Below are positions 16,928 to 24,391 of a stretch of 24,391 nt of DNA, in pieces (within the stretch, counting starts at the first letter, position 1; every line of letters starts with the position of its first letter). The translations under genes and the position numbers were made by a program. This DNA is from Bacteroidota bacterium (lineage in GTDB: Bacteria > Bacteroidota > Ignavibacteria > SZUA-365): contig JAGTUW010000094.1 of assembly GCA_018224345.1 (NCBI GenBank), forward strand, positions 1-24,391, given 5' to 3'. The notes beneath the pieces were generated by a model, which was not told where the DNA came from, did not search any database, and was given only the letters and a program-made list of their open reading frames with translations.

Positions 16928-18441
16928 AACGGGTTGCAGCTCCTCTCTTCATGAAAGTTCTGCTTGCGGTGACGGTGGTCGTGCTGACGTTCGGCGCGAT
17001 CAATATCACAGTGATTCTGAGTCACATCAGAGGATCCATACAGGCGGAACTCGATCAGCATGCCCTCTTCGTTGCGCGCAGCAGTGCGAAAGCAGCGGAA
17101 CATCCTCTGCTCTATGACGATTTTGTCGGACTGCAGCGCATTGTCGATGATCTCCTCGAACTCGATTCACTGGTTGTCTATGCCTTCATCGAAGCTGCGA
17201 CGGGAAAAATCCTCGCGCATTCATTTGAACGTGGCGTCCCGGATGACTTGAGAAGTACAGCGGAGTTCATATCCGATACGACGTTGCAGATGCGACGTAT
17301 CATTCCTGCCATGGCGTCGGGCAGAAGCATTCTCGATGTTGCCGTCCCGATTATCGACCGCTCCGTGGGCGTTATGCGCATAGGACTGCATGAAGATTCC
17401 GTCAATGCAAGCGCATCAATTCTGTTACGATGGCTGATAATCATGATCTCGCTGTTTCTTTTGCTGGGCATCACCGGCGCGTTCGCCTTCGCTCATATCA
17501 TAACCCGGCCGGGAAAGGCGATCAGCAGCGTCGCCACGGAAATTGCACGCACTCAGTCCGGAAGATATACCTTCCCGCGTATTGCCGTCAATTCCCGGCC
17601 GTTGTTTCTGCAACGCATGCACGCACGGTGGCCTGATGAGATGGATGTCCTGATAGAGGACCTCAATGCGATGATCGAACGTCTGGAAACGACGCTCGCG
17701 CAGTTGCAAAAAACACAGGCCTCACTGCTGCAGTCGGAGAAACTGGCATCGATCGGGACACTCGCAGCCGGTATTGCGCACGAAATCAATAACCCTCTCG
17801 CAGGATTGCAGAACTGCGTCAGGCGTGTGCAACGTTTTCCGGCGCAATCGAAAAAAAACGAACAGTACATATCCCTGATCGCCGGCGCGGCCACGCAGAT
17901 TGAGCATGTGGTGCAGGGCCTGCTCTCGTTTACCCGCAAACAGCATTTCGAGCTTTCGGAAATCAATGTGCATTCGTTGCTCGACAACGTAATTCAATTC
18001 GTCAGTTATCGACTGCGAAGTCTGAATATAGATGTTCATCTCGAAGTGGAAGACGGTCTGCCCGCTTTCCGCGGTAGCCGGAATCATCTCCAGCAGGTTG
18101 TATTGAACCTCATGGTCAACGGTATCGACGCGATACAGACCCGTGCAGCTTCGGAAGAAAACTTCCACGGCGAACTGTTGTTCAAGGCATGTCGCTCCGG
18201 AGAACAGGTGCAAATCTCGATGCGGGACAACGGAGTCGGAATCCCGCAACACTGTATCGATCAGGTGTTCGATCCTTTCTTTACCACAAAAGAGGTCGGC
18301 AAAGGGACGGGCCTGGGCCTGGCTGTCAGCTACAATATCATCAAGGAGCATGGAGGAGAACTGTGGGTTGAAAGTGAAGAAGGCCGGTTCACGGTATTCA
18401 CCCTCACCATTCCCTTTTCCATGCCGGGAGAAACAAAATGA
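16924..18441 (+). CDS. Membrane sensor histidine kinase (NtrB/AioS-like)
   Basis: A protein of 505 residues. TM1 (about 10-33) and TM2 (about 168-190) enclose an about 135-residue periplasmic sensor region that looks Cache-like. A HAMP-like linker (about 191-250) with a coiled coil precedes the catalytic core: His286 in AAGIAHEINNPL (the NtrB-type H box), N box VLNLMVNGIDAI, G1 RDNGVGIP and G2 GTGLGLAVS. It starts inside the stop codon of the binding protein gene (ATGA) and ends in the same way with the regulator gene, so the three are translationally coupled. It probably reads the state of the binding lipoprotein and phosphorylates Asp54 of the regulator. Confidence 0.92.
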   Translation: MKRVAAPLFMKVLLAVTVVVLTFGAINITVILSHIRGSIQAELDQHALFVARSSAKAAEHPLLYDDFVGLQRIVDDLLELDSLVVYAFIEAATGKILAHSFERGVPDDLRSTAEFISDTTLQMRRIIPAMASGRSILDVAVPIIDRSVGVMRIGLHEDSVNASASILLRWLIIMISLFLLLGITGAFAFAHIITRPGKAISSVATEIARTQSGRYTFPRIAVNSRPLFLQRMHARWPDEMDVLIEDLNAMIERLETTLAQLQKTQASLLQSEKLASIGTLAAGIAHEINNPLAGLQNCVRRVQRFPAQSKKNEQYISLIAGAATQIEHVVQGLLSFTRKQHFELSEINVHSLLDNVIQFVSYRLRSLNIDVHLEVEDGLPAFRGSRNHLQQVVLNLMVNGIDAIQTRAASEENFHGELLFKACRSGEQVQISMRDNGVGIPQHCIDQVFDPFFTTKEVGKGTGLGLAVSYNIIKEHGGELWVESEEGRFTVFTLTIPFSMPGETK

Positions 18442-19787
18442 CCCGCTTGCACGCCTTTCTTGTCGAGGACGAGGACAGTCTCCGTATATCGCTGGCCGAT
18501 GATCTCCGCGATGCCGGATACCGCATCGACGCGTTCTCCTCCGCGGTCGCAGCGTACGATGTGTTTCAGAGCGAACAGCCGGACGTCATCATCACCGATA
18601 TCAAAATGCCCGGTATGAGCGGCATCGATTTCCTGGAAAAGGTGAAGGCGGTCGCGCCGGGGACGGAAGTCATTGTCATCACAGCGCATGGCTCCGTTGC
18701 TTCTGCTGTCGAGGCAATGAAATTGGGCGCCTATGACTACCTGACCAAACCCTTCGAAAGTGACGAGTTGCTTCTGGCCATGCGTCGTATCGAGGAACTC
18801 GTCCGCCTGCGTGTGACCAACAGATTGTGGCATGAGCAAAGTCGGAGCAATGCGGGCTTCGACACCTTCATCGGTGAAAGTGAAATCTCACGTGCTCTGC
18901 TGCAGCAGGTACAGGTCGTTGCCGGGTCGCAGAGTACCGTGCTGATCCAGGGTGAAACCGGTACGGGGAAGGAACTCATTGCAAACCTTGTTCACTACGG
19001 AAGCGCACGCAGCAATCATCCGCTCGTGAAAGTGAGCGCGGCAGTGCTTTCGCGGGAAATGTTCGAAAGCGAATTGTTCGGCCATGAGAAAGGGGCGTTC
19101 ACCGGCGCCGTAAAAGCGAAACCAGGGAGATTCGAACTCGCCGACGGTGGAACACTCTATCTCGACGATGTCGATGATATTCCTCTGGATCTCCAGGTCA
19201 AACTGTTGCGCGTTATCGAGGAGCGCGAATTCGAACGGGTCGGTGGCTCCGACACGATACAGACCGATGTTCGCATCATCGCCTCGACAAAGGTGGATCT
19301 ACGTCGCAGAGTCGATGAAGGCGGATTCCGTGAGGATCTGTATTTCCGGCTGAATGTCTTTCCGCTTTTCCTGCATCCTCTCCGTGACAGGATTGAGGAT
19401 ATCCGTCCCCTTGTGGATTATTGGCTTCAACAGTTTTCATCCGGTAGAAAGCTGGTTGTGCATGAGGAAGTGTACGACATACTGGACGCATATCGGTGGA
19501 GAGGCAATGTCAGGGAATTACGGAATCTGATGGAACGGCTCTGTCTCGTCGCTCGCTCCGGTGTGGTCGATGCCTCGATGCTCCCTGTCGAAATTCTGTC
19601 CGGAGCGGAACACGACGCTTCCCCGACCGGCCCGATCGATCTGGAGAGAATGCTCGCCGAAACGGAAATCCGCATGATCACAGCGCTGCTCAAAAAATGT
19701 GGCGGAAATCGGACACAGACGGCCCGCCATCTCGGTATCCCCCCCTCGACACTCCGCACAAAAATGGAAAAATACGGTATTCAATGA
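18438..19787 (+). CDS. NtrC-family sigma54-dependent response regulator
   Basis: A protein of 449 residues. The receiver domain (about 5-120) has acidic residues Glu10/Asp11, phospho-acceptor Asp54 in ITDIKMPGMSG and Lys104. The AAA+ domain (about 140-380) has Walker A GETGTGKE (172-179) and the sigma54-contacting GAFTGA loop (219-224). A Fis-type helix-turn-helix is at the C-terminus (about 415-449, NRTQTARHLGIPPSTLRTK). Two residues differ from textbook activators: the Walker B glutamate is Asp244 (LYLDDVDD), and the switch asparagine position is Ser200 (VKVSAAVL, usually VNCAAL). The gene is third in the operon and directly precedes a predicted sigma54 promoter, its most likely target. Confidence 0.93.
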   Translation: MTRLHAFLVEDEDSLRISLADDLRDAGYRIDAFSSAVAAYDVFQSEQPDVIITDIKMPGMSGIDFLEKVKAVAPGTEVIVITAHGSVASAVEAMKLGAYDYLTKPFESDELLLAMRRIEELVRLRVTNRLWHEQSRSNAGFDTFIGESEISRALLQQVQVVAGSQSTVLIQGETGTGKELIANLVHYGSARSNHPLVKVSAAVLSREMFESELFGHEKGAFTGAVKAKPGRFELADGGTLYLDDVDDIPLDLQVKLLRVIEEREFERVGGSDTIQTDVRIIASTKVDLRRRVDEGGFREDLYFRLNVFPLFLHPLRDRIEDIRPLVDYWLQQFSSGRKLVVHEEVYDILDAYRWRGNVRELRNLMERLCLVARSGVVDASMLPVEILSGAEHDASPTGPIDLERMLAETEIRMITALLKKCGGNRTQTARHLGIPPSTLRTKMEKYGIQ

Positions 19788-19846
19788 AGCGCAGGAAATG
19801 ATCGTCCTGTCCACTCCCTCCCGATCTGCTCCTGAGCGACTCCCTC

Positions 19847-19926
19847 GTATTTCCGCGCTTTCCCCCAATGCTGGCGTTTCACCCACGGATTTCCACGTTT
19901 CCCCACGGATTTCCGCGCCTGCTGCG
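19847..19926. promoter_or_regulatory. 20-bp-phased direct repeats, candidate activator-binding array
   Basis: Four consecutive 20-base units start at 19847, 19867, 19887 and 19907. Units 1, 3 and 4 share G(T/G)ATTTCC(G/A)CG; unit 2 is degenerate (AATGCTGGCGTTTC). The best copies, CACGGATTTCC(A/G)CG, lie at 19884-19897 and 19904-19917. They lie roughly 90-170 bases upstream of the predicted transcription start, where NtrC-type activators bind. Alternatively this is the simple dispersed repeat CACGGATTTCCACG found in many genomes. Confidence 0.4.
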
Positions 19927-19943
19927 AAATGTCTCCGTCGCAA

Positions 19944-19978
19944 CCCGGCAATACGGCTCATTTTCGTCGTATTCCGGG
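19944..19978. promoter_or_regulatory. Inverted repeat upstream of the -24 element
   Basis: CCCGGCAATACG (19944-19955) and CGTATTCCGGG (19968-19978) are inverted with a 12-base spacer and one bulged base. The dyad ends 12 bases before the -24 GG. It could be an activator or repressor operator. It lacks a following T-run, so a terminator role for the regulator operon is less likely. Confidence 0.45.
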
Positions 19979-19989
19979 CAACGGAATTT

Positions 19990-20005
19990 CGGCATGATCA
20001 TTGCA
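19990..20005 (+). promoter_or_regulatory. Predicted sigma54 (-24/-12) promoter
   Basis: CGGCATGATCATTGCA contains GG at 19991-19992 and GC at 20003-20004 with exactly 10 bases between, and matches TGGCACG-N4-TTGCA at all but two positions. Transcription would begin near 20016, leaving a leader of about 64 bases to the ATG at 20080. The gene just upstream encodes a sigma54 activator. Confidence 0.65.
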
Positions 20006-20079
20006 CCGGGTACGGGTGATCAGTCGAGAGAAGCCTTATTGAAGAAACCATACAGACATCACCCTCAAGGAGGACTCAC

Positions 20080-22920
20080 ATGACAGAGACCGCTAGTGCA
20101 AGACCGAAGAAGGGAATGAAACGAAGGACCTTCCTCGTCACCGGTGCCTTGTCGGCTGCCGCGCTCAGTGTAATGAAAGTGCCGCGTCTGCACGCCTTCA
20201 AAAAAGTCGATTCACAGCGCCTGGCAGGCTATGTGCAGGGCGCCTGGGTGCCCACGACCTGCCAGGGCTGCACGACATGGTGCGCCGTGGAGGTCTTCGT
20301 CCAGGATGGACGCGCCTCGCATGTACGCGGGAATCAGCATTCCCAGGCAAATTATGGTCATGTCTGTCCGAAGGGACATCTGCTTATTCAGCAGTTGTAT
20401 GACCCTGATCGCGTCAAAGTCCCGATGAAACGCACGAATACGAGAAAAGGCAAGGGGGTTGATCCGCAGTTTGTTCCCATCACCTGGGATGAGGCAACGG
20501 ACACCATTGCCACAAAATTGATGGAACTCCGGGCTGCGGATGAAACGCACAAATTCCTGTTCCTCAGAGGTCGGTATTCAAATGGACTCAACAGCGTCAT
20601 TTACGACAGCTTCCCGAAACTGTTTGGTTCTCCGAACAATGTTTCGCACAGCGCTGTCTGTGCGGAAGCCGAGAAATTCGGTCCCTACTATACAGAAGGG
20701 CAATGGAGCTATCGCCAGTATGATCTCACTGCAACGGAATGCCTGGTGCTGTGGGGAACGGACCCGCTTTCGGCAAACCGACATGTCCCTTTCGCCATCA
20801 AGGCCATTCCCGAACTGCTGGAGCGCGGTGGAAAGATGATCACCATCGATCCCCGCCTGAGCTCGACTGCATTGAAATCCCATCGCTGGGCTCCGGTCAC
20901 GCCGGGTCAGGATGGCGCTCTCGCTTCAGCGATCGCGCATGTGATTCTGACCGAAGGCCGATGGAGCAAACAGTTCGTCGGAGATTTCAACGACGGAGTC
21001 AACCGCTTCGTCACCGATCAGCTCGTCAGTGAAGATACATTCACCGAGAATCACAGCAGTGGACTCGTCAAGTGGTGGAATATTGAACTCAAGGACAAGA
21101 CTCCGGCCTGGGCTTCGGTGCTGACGGGACTGACCGCAGCCGAAATCATTTCCATTGCGCGCATGATGGCGGATGCCGCACCCAGGACCTGTATATGGCT
21201 GGGTCCCGGCGCATGCATGTCCCCTCGCGGTTCCTATACTTCAATGGCCATACACGCGCTCAACGGTCTGCTCGGTTCTGCGGACAGTGAAGGAGGGATA
21301 TTCTACAAACCCAAGGTGTCAAAAGGTTCGCTCCCTTCCATCTCGGCCTATCAGGATGAAACAGCGACCACGGGCCTGAAGCAGAAGAAAATCGATCAGC
21401 GCGGCACCCTGCTCTTCCCGGCGCTGAAGGAAGGCAAGAGCGGTGGTGGCGTCGTCTCGAATCGTACCGCACAGGCAATACTCGACGAGGATCCGTACGA
21501 CATCAAGGTCATCATTGCCAATTGGGTCAATTATAACTATTCAGGGTATCAGACGGAGCTTTGGGACCGGGCAATGGAAAAGGTGCCTTTTCTTGTGCAT
21601 ATTACGACGAATGCATCGGAAATGTCCCAGTTTGCGGATATCGTCCTCCCCGCCGCACATCACGCAACAGAGCGTTATTCCGGCAGTGACAATGCAGGCA
21701 ACAGGATATCGTTCGTCTCCATTCAGCAACCCGTTGTCGAACCACTCTGGGATGTGCGTTCGTGTGAGGGAGAAGTCCCCTGGCTTATCGCGGAGAAACT
21801 GCGGGACAAGGGGTTCAGCAATATCTATGACTATTTTTCATCCGAAATCAAGGATCCCGATACCGGTGCAACTCCGACGAACAGTGCGGAATTTGCGTTG
21901 TACACAGCGAAGATTTTTCTGCAGGATGCCTATACCAGGGCCGGTGGATGGGATACATTCAAGCAGGTGGGAATGACCAGTTACGGTCCCGCAGAATTCG
22001 GAAAGACCTGGAGCAATCTCAAGACGGCGACCGGCAAATTTGAATTCTACAGTGAAACGCTCAAGGCCGCATTGCAGTCACACGCCGATAAACATGCGAC
22101 GACTATAAATGATGTGCTGTCGCAATGCAGCCTGCTGGCAATGGACGATATGGCCTTTGTGCCCCATTACGAACCACCGCTGCGTATCGGAAGCAAGGCA
22201 GGGTTTCCTATGGATTTCGTCGATTACAAGAGCAGGCTCAACCGTGAGGGACGGGCCGGAAACTGCTCCTGGTATTATGAATTCAAAAAGGTGGATCCGG
22301 GTGATGTGCGATGGGATGATGTCATCAAAATCAATCCACAGGACGCCGCATCCCTCAATCTGAACAATGGCGATGTCGTCACCGTCAATTCACCGACCGG
22401 TTCTGTCAAAGCGACCATTCGCATCTGGCCGGGCATCGCACCGGGTGTCGCCACCAAAAGCTTCGGCCAGGGGCACTGGGCCGTCGGAAAAATTGCCACA
22501 ATCGATTATCACGGGGCAAAAGCCAGGGGCGCGAACAACAATGATCTGATGCCCGCCGAATATGACCGGCTTTCCGGATCCTCCGCCAGAAACGGGGGCT
22601 TTTTCGGCGTACGTATCGATCCCGTTACCTCGGTTGCAGCAGCGCCGAAAGCGGCCGACTTCGATCTTCTTCCCGTGTATCCGAATCCCACCGCCATGCC
22701 ACGTGCTTCCGTAACGGTGTATCTCTCGAAACCTGCGCCTGTGCGCCTCGAACTCTTCAACAACCTGGGCGCCAAAGTGCGGGAGGTCGTGGATACGCAG
22801 TTGAACAATGGAACACATACAATTCCACTCGATCTGTCGCAACTGCCGGCCGGCCTGTATCTCCTGCGCATGAGAAGTGGTGAGTTCGTGAAAAGTCAGA
22901 AATTGATTATTCAGCGATAA
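20080..22920 (+). CDS. Tat-exported DMSO-reductase-family molybdoenzyme with T9SS sorting domain
   Basis: A protein of 946 residues. The twin-arginine signal is KRRTFLV (Arg15-Arg16) plus a hydrophobic stretch to about residue 38. The [4Fe-4S] ligands are Cys61, Cys64, Cys68 and Cys96, followed by the catalytic molybdopterin domains. Cys194 in SHSAVCAEAEKFG is the likely molybdenum ligand, as in the PsrA/PhsA/ArrA/TtrA branch. The dinucleotide-binding domain is near 730-860 (INPQDAASLNLNNGD). Residues 861-946 are a type A T9SS sorting domain (YPNP start, LSQLPAGLYLLRM, KLIIQR end). The ATG at 20080 follows AGGAGG. The enzyme probably reduces or oxidises an oxyanion or sulfur compound. The substrate cannot be determined from sequence alone. 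The Tat plus T9SS combination predicts surface exposure. Confidence 0.92.
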   Translation: MTETASARPKKGMKRRTFLVTGALSAAALSVMKVPRLHAFKKVDSQRLAGYVQGAWVPTTCQGCTTWCAVEVFVQDGRASHVRGNQHSQANYGHVCPKGHLLIQQLYDPDRVKVPMKRTNTRKGKGVDPQFVPITWDEATDTIATKLMELRAADETHKFLFLRGRYSNGLNSVIYDSFPKLFGSPNNVSHSAVCAEAEKFGPYYTEGQWSYRQYDLTATECLVLWGTDPLSANRHVPFAIKAIPELLERGGKMITIDPRLSSTALKSHRWAPVTPGQDGALASAIAHVILTEGRWSKQFVGDFNDGVNRFVTDQLVSEDTFTENHSSGLVKWWNIELKDKTPAWASVLTGLTAAEIISIARMMADAAPRTCIWLGPGACMSPRGSYTSMAIHALNGLLGSADSEGGIFYKPKVSKGSLPSISAYQDETATTGLKQKKIDQRGTLLFPALKEGKSGGGVVSNRTAQAILDEDPYDIKVIIANWVNYNYSGYQTELWDRAMEKVPFLVHITTNASEMSQFADIVLPAAHHATERYSGSDNAGNRISFVSIQQPVVEPLWDVRSCEGEVPWLIAEKLRDKGFSNIYDYFSSEIKDPDTGATPTNSAEFALYTAKIFLQDAYTRAGGWDTFKQVGMTSYGPAEFGKTWSNLKTATGKFEFYSETLKAALQSHADKHATTINDVLSQCSLLAMDDMAFVPHYEPPLRIGSKAGFPMDFVDYKSRLNREGRAGNCSWYYEFKKVDPGDVRWDDVIKINPQDAASLNLNNGDVVTVNSPTGSVKATIRIWPGIAPGVATKSFGQGHWAVGKIATIDYHGAKARGANNNDLMPAEYDRLSGSSARNGGFFGVRIDPVTSVAAAPKAADFDLLPVYPNPTAMPRASVTVYLSKPAPVRLELFNNLGAKVREVVDTQLNNGTHTIPLDLSQLPAGLYLLRMRSGEFVKSQKLIIQR

Positions 22921-22930
22921 GGAGAATAAA

Positions 22931-23719
22931 ATGGCTCAATTAGCGATGGTCATCGATCTGAGAAAATGCGCCGGTTGCGGCGCCTGTGGGATTGCATGCA
23001 AGATGGAAAACAATACACCCGACCGGAGAGGCGGGCAGACTTTCAACTGGGCGGACTTCTTCGTCGAAACCGGAGGTTCATTCCCGAATGTGGAGTTCAC
23101 ATTTTTCCCGGTGCTCTGCAATCATTGCTCGGATGCACCTTGCGTGACAATGTGTCCGGTCAATCCCAAAGCGCTTTCCAAAACACCGGAAGGCATCACA
23201 ATAAAAGACGACAGCCGGTGTATCGGCTGCCGCATCTGTCAGTCGGCATGTCCCTACAGCGCGCGGGATGTCGACACAGACGAGGTGCAATACAGTGTGA
23301 TAAGCTATAACGAGGCATCGGCGCCGACACACCCGTTCTGGGAGGATACATCGGTGCTCATTTCGGGATGCACATCGTCGGGAAAGGATGTCTCCACCAA
23401 AGCAGGCGTCACACCACCGAACATGAATGCCTACGAAGGAACACCGTACGACACAGTGCGGCGCCCCAATGTCGTGGAAAAATGCATACTCTGCCATCAC
23501 CGTATCAAGGAAGGTGACAGACCGTGGTGCGTTCAGTCATGTCCCTCCGGCGCGCGTGTTGTCGGCGACCTCGACGACCCGTCGAGCGAAGTCAGCCGCC
23601 TGCTGTCCCAACACCAGGCGAAGCGGCTGAAAAACAATCACGGGGAGCTCCTCGCGCCGGGTGATCCCGGGGTGCGACCCAATGTCTATTACATCAACGA
23701 ATTCATGACAACAAAATGA
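22931..23719 (+). CDS. Four-cluster [4Fe-4S] electron-transfer subunit (PsrB/TtrB-like)
   Basis: A protein of 262 residues with sixteen cysteines in four ferredoxin-type groups: Cys13/16/19/23, 63/66/71/75, 97/100/103/107 and 185/188/200/204. This is the pattern of the B subunits of polysulfide, tetrathionate, arsenate and DMSO reductases. An insertion at about 120-180 contains an additional Cys147. The protein has no signal peptide of its own, so it would be exported by riding on the Tat-targeted catalytic subunit. GGAG lies six bases before the ATG, 10 bases after the molybdoenzyme stop. It should pass electrons between the catalytic subunit and a membrane quinone module, probably encoded to the right. 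Confidence 0.92.
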   Translation: MAQLAMVIDLRKCAGCGACGIACKMENNTPDRRGGQTFNWADFFVETGGSFPNVEFTFFPVLCNHCSDAPCVTMCPVNPKALSKTPEGITIKDDSRCIGCRICQSACPYSARDVDTDEVQYSVISYNEASAPTHPFWEDTSVLISGCTSSGKDVSTKAGVTPPNMNAYEGTPYDTVRRPNVVEKCILCHHRIKEGDRPWCVQSCPSGARVVGDLDDPSSEVSRLLSQHQAKRLKNNHGELLAPGDPGVRPNVYYINEFMTTK

Positions 23720-24366
23720 TGACCTCACACACATCCACGGATATCGCGTCGAGAGCGGAAGCATGGCATTCGCTCTCGATGCTGTTTGTTTTCCCGAAAG
23801 GGGATGACGAAGGTATCGTACGTCCCTGTACGGACTTGTGCTATGCGCTGGAAGCGCTCGATCACACCGCACTGCCGAAGGCGCGTGAACTCCGCAGGCT
23901 GGCCGGGGAAACCGATTATCAACAACTCTGTGTCGAATTCACGAGACTGTTCATCGGTCCCTTTCAGACCGCTGCTCCCCCCTATGCATCCTGGTATCTT
24001 GAAGGCAGTAAATTGATGGGAGAGTCCACCGTACAGGTGATGAACACCTATATAGCGTCGGGCGTCATGATCGACCGGCAATTCAGGGACCTTCCCGATC
24101 ACATCGCCGCAGAATGTGAGTTCATCTATTATCTTCTCTCGAATCTCCAGCGCATTACGGAATCGGAATCACCATCGGTAGTCGGTGAAATACAGAGCGC
24201 ATACGACACATTCGTGCGTACGCATATCTCAACCTGGCTTCCTGCCTTCTGTGCGCGAATTATCGGGCAAACGCATCTCCCGTATTTCCGGGCGCTGGCT
24301 TCGGTGACTGAACAGTTCGTCATGGAAGAACGAAATATCATTATGGCGAAGGAAGAATCTTTATGA
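23716..24366 (+). CDS. TorD/DmsD-family molybdoenzyme chaperone
   Basis: A protein of 216 residues, all-helical. It has the family signature around FTRLFIGPFQTAAPPYASWY (about 77-96), DHIAAECEFIYYLL (about 125-140) and a late HISTWLPAFCARI helix. TorD-type chaperones bind the Tat signal of the catalytic subunit and help insert the molybdenum cofactor before export. They act in the cytoplasm, and no signal peptide is seen. The start codon (ATG at 23716, or the adjacent ATG at 23719) overlaps the stop of the iron-sulfur gene, so the genes are coupled. Its presence supports Tat export of the fully loaded enzyme. Confidence 0.85.
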   Translation: MMTSHTSTDIASRAEAWHSLSMLFVFPKGDDEGIVRPCTDLCYALEALDHTALPKARELRRLAGETDYQQLCVEFTRLFIGPFQTAAPPYASWYLEGSKLMGESTVQVMNTYIASGVMIDRQFRDLPDHIAAECEFIYYLLSNLQRITESESPSVVGEIQSAYDTFVRTHISTWLPAFCARIIGQTHLPYFRALASVTEQFVMEERNIIMAKEESL

Positions 24367-24391
24367 CGCGACATCCTTCTTCCACGCTGTC
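24363..24391 (+). CDS. Start of the next operon gene (partial)
   Basis: An ATG at 24363 overlaps the chaperone TGA (ATGA), and nine further codons (TRHPSSTLS) are open to the window edge. Too little is visible to identify it. By analogy with related operons it could encode an NrfD/PsrC-type membrane anchor, but nothing in these bases shows this. Confidence 0.5.

Noticed and set aside
19792..19809. Short hairpin CAGGA-N8-TCCTG after the regulator stop as a terminator
   Set aside because: Only five base pairs and no following T-run.
20080..22920. Naming the molybdoenzyme as arsenate, tetrathionate, selenate or polysulfide reductase
   Set aside because: The visible motifs place it in that branch of the DMSO reductase family but do not distinguish the substrate without a phylogeny.

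Overview
The window looks like a chromosomal segment from the Bacteroidota/Chlorobiota (FCB) group. Two proteins, at 2031-4415 and 20080-22920, end in a type IX secretion system (T9SS) type A sorting domain, which is essentially confined to that group. Lipoproteins, a TIGR02436-type four-helix bundle gene and moderately GC-rich coding sequence fit a Kapabacteria/Ignavibacteria-like lineage better than classical Bacteroides. Two good TTGACA-N17 promoters also argue against a Bacteroides-type promoter code. The genus-level placement is a guess. I saw no tRNA, rRNA, CRISPR array, transposase or integrase.

The left flank (1-2030) is accessory DNA. It holds an unrecognised frame running off the left edge, a 17-bp tandem repeat, a 5'-truncated HEAT-like gene remnant, a 72-bp direct repeat, a hicAB toxin-antitoxin pair on the minus strand with its own promoter and operator-like palindrome, and a four-helix bundle gene bordered by GAGGAATGAGGA-type repeats.

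Positions 2031-10195 are minus strand. They carry a secreted Asp-box (BNR) beta-propeller protein with a T9SS sorting domain, then a complete tripartite RND efflux operon (TolC-like, adaptor lipoprotein, RND pump).

Positions 10196-11182 hold no intact gene but contain gene debris. One piece is a roughly 94% identical copy of the 3' end of the histidine kinase gene at 15590-15704. Immediately beside it is a roughly 90% identical, opposite-strand copy of an N-terminal piece of the Asp-box gene at 4141-4253. Plus-strand genes follow: a DUF2959-like lipoprotein and a very large CheB-CheR-PAS-PAS-histidine kinase fusion.

The most interesting part is 15962-24391, a respiratory oxyanion-type module. 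A PhnD-family periplasmic binding lipoprotein, a membrane histidine kinase and an NtrC-type sigma54 activator are joined by two ATGA overlaps. They face a 292-bp intergenic region with a good -24/-12 sigma54 promoter, an upstream 20-bp-phased repeat array and an inverted repeat. That promoter would drive a DMSO-reductase-family molybdoenzyme, a four-cluster ferredoxin subunit, a TorD-like chaperone and the start of a further gene at the right edge. The layout resembles the AioX/AioS/AioR and ArxXSR three-component systems that control arsenic oxyanion metabolism.

The catalytic subunit carries both a twin-arginine signal and a C-terminal T9SS sorting domain. This predicts a folded molybdoenzyme exported by Tat and then moved to the cell surface. 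The substrate cannot be read from the sequence.
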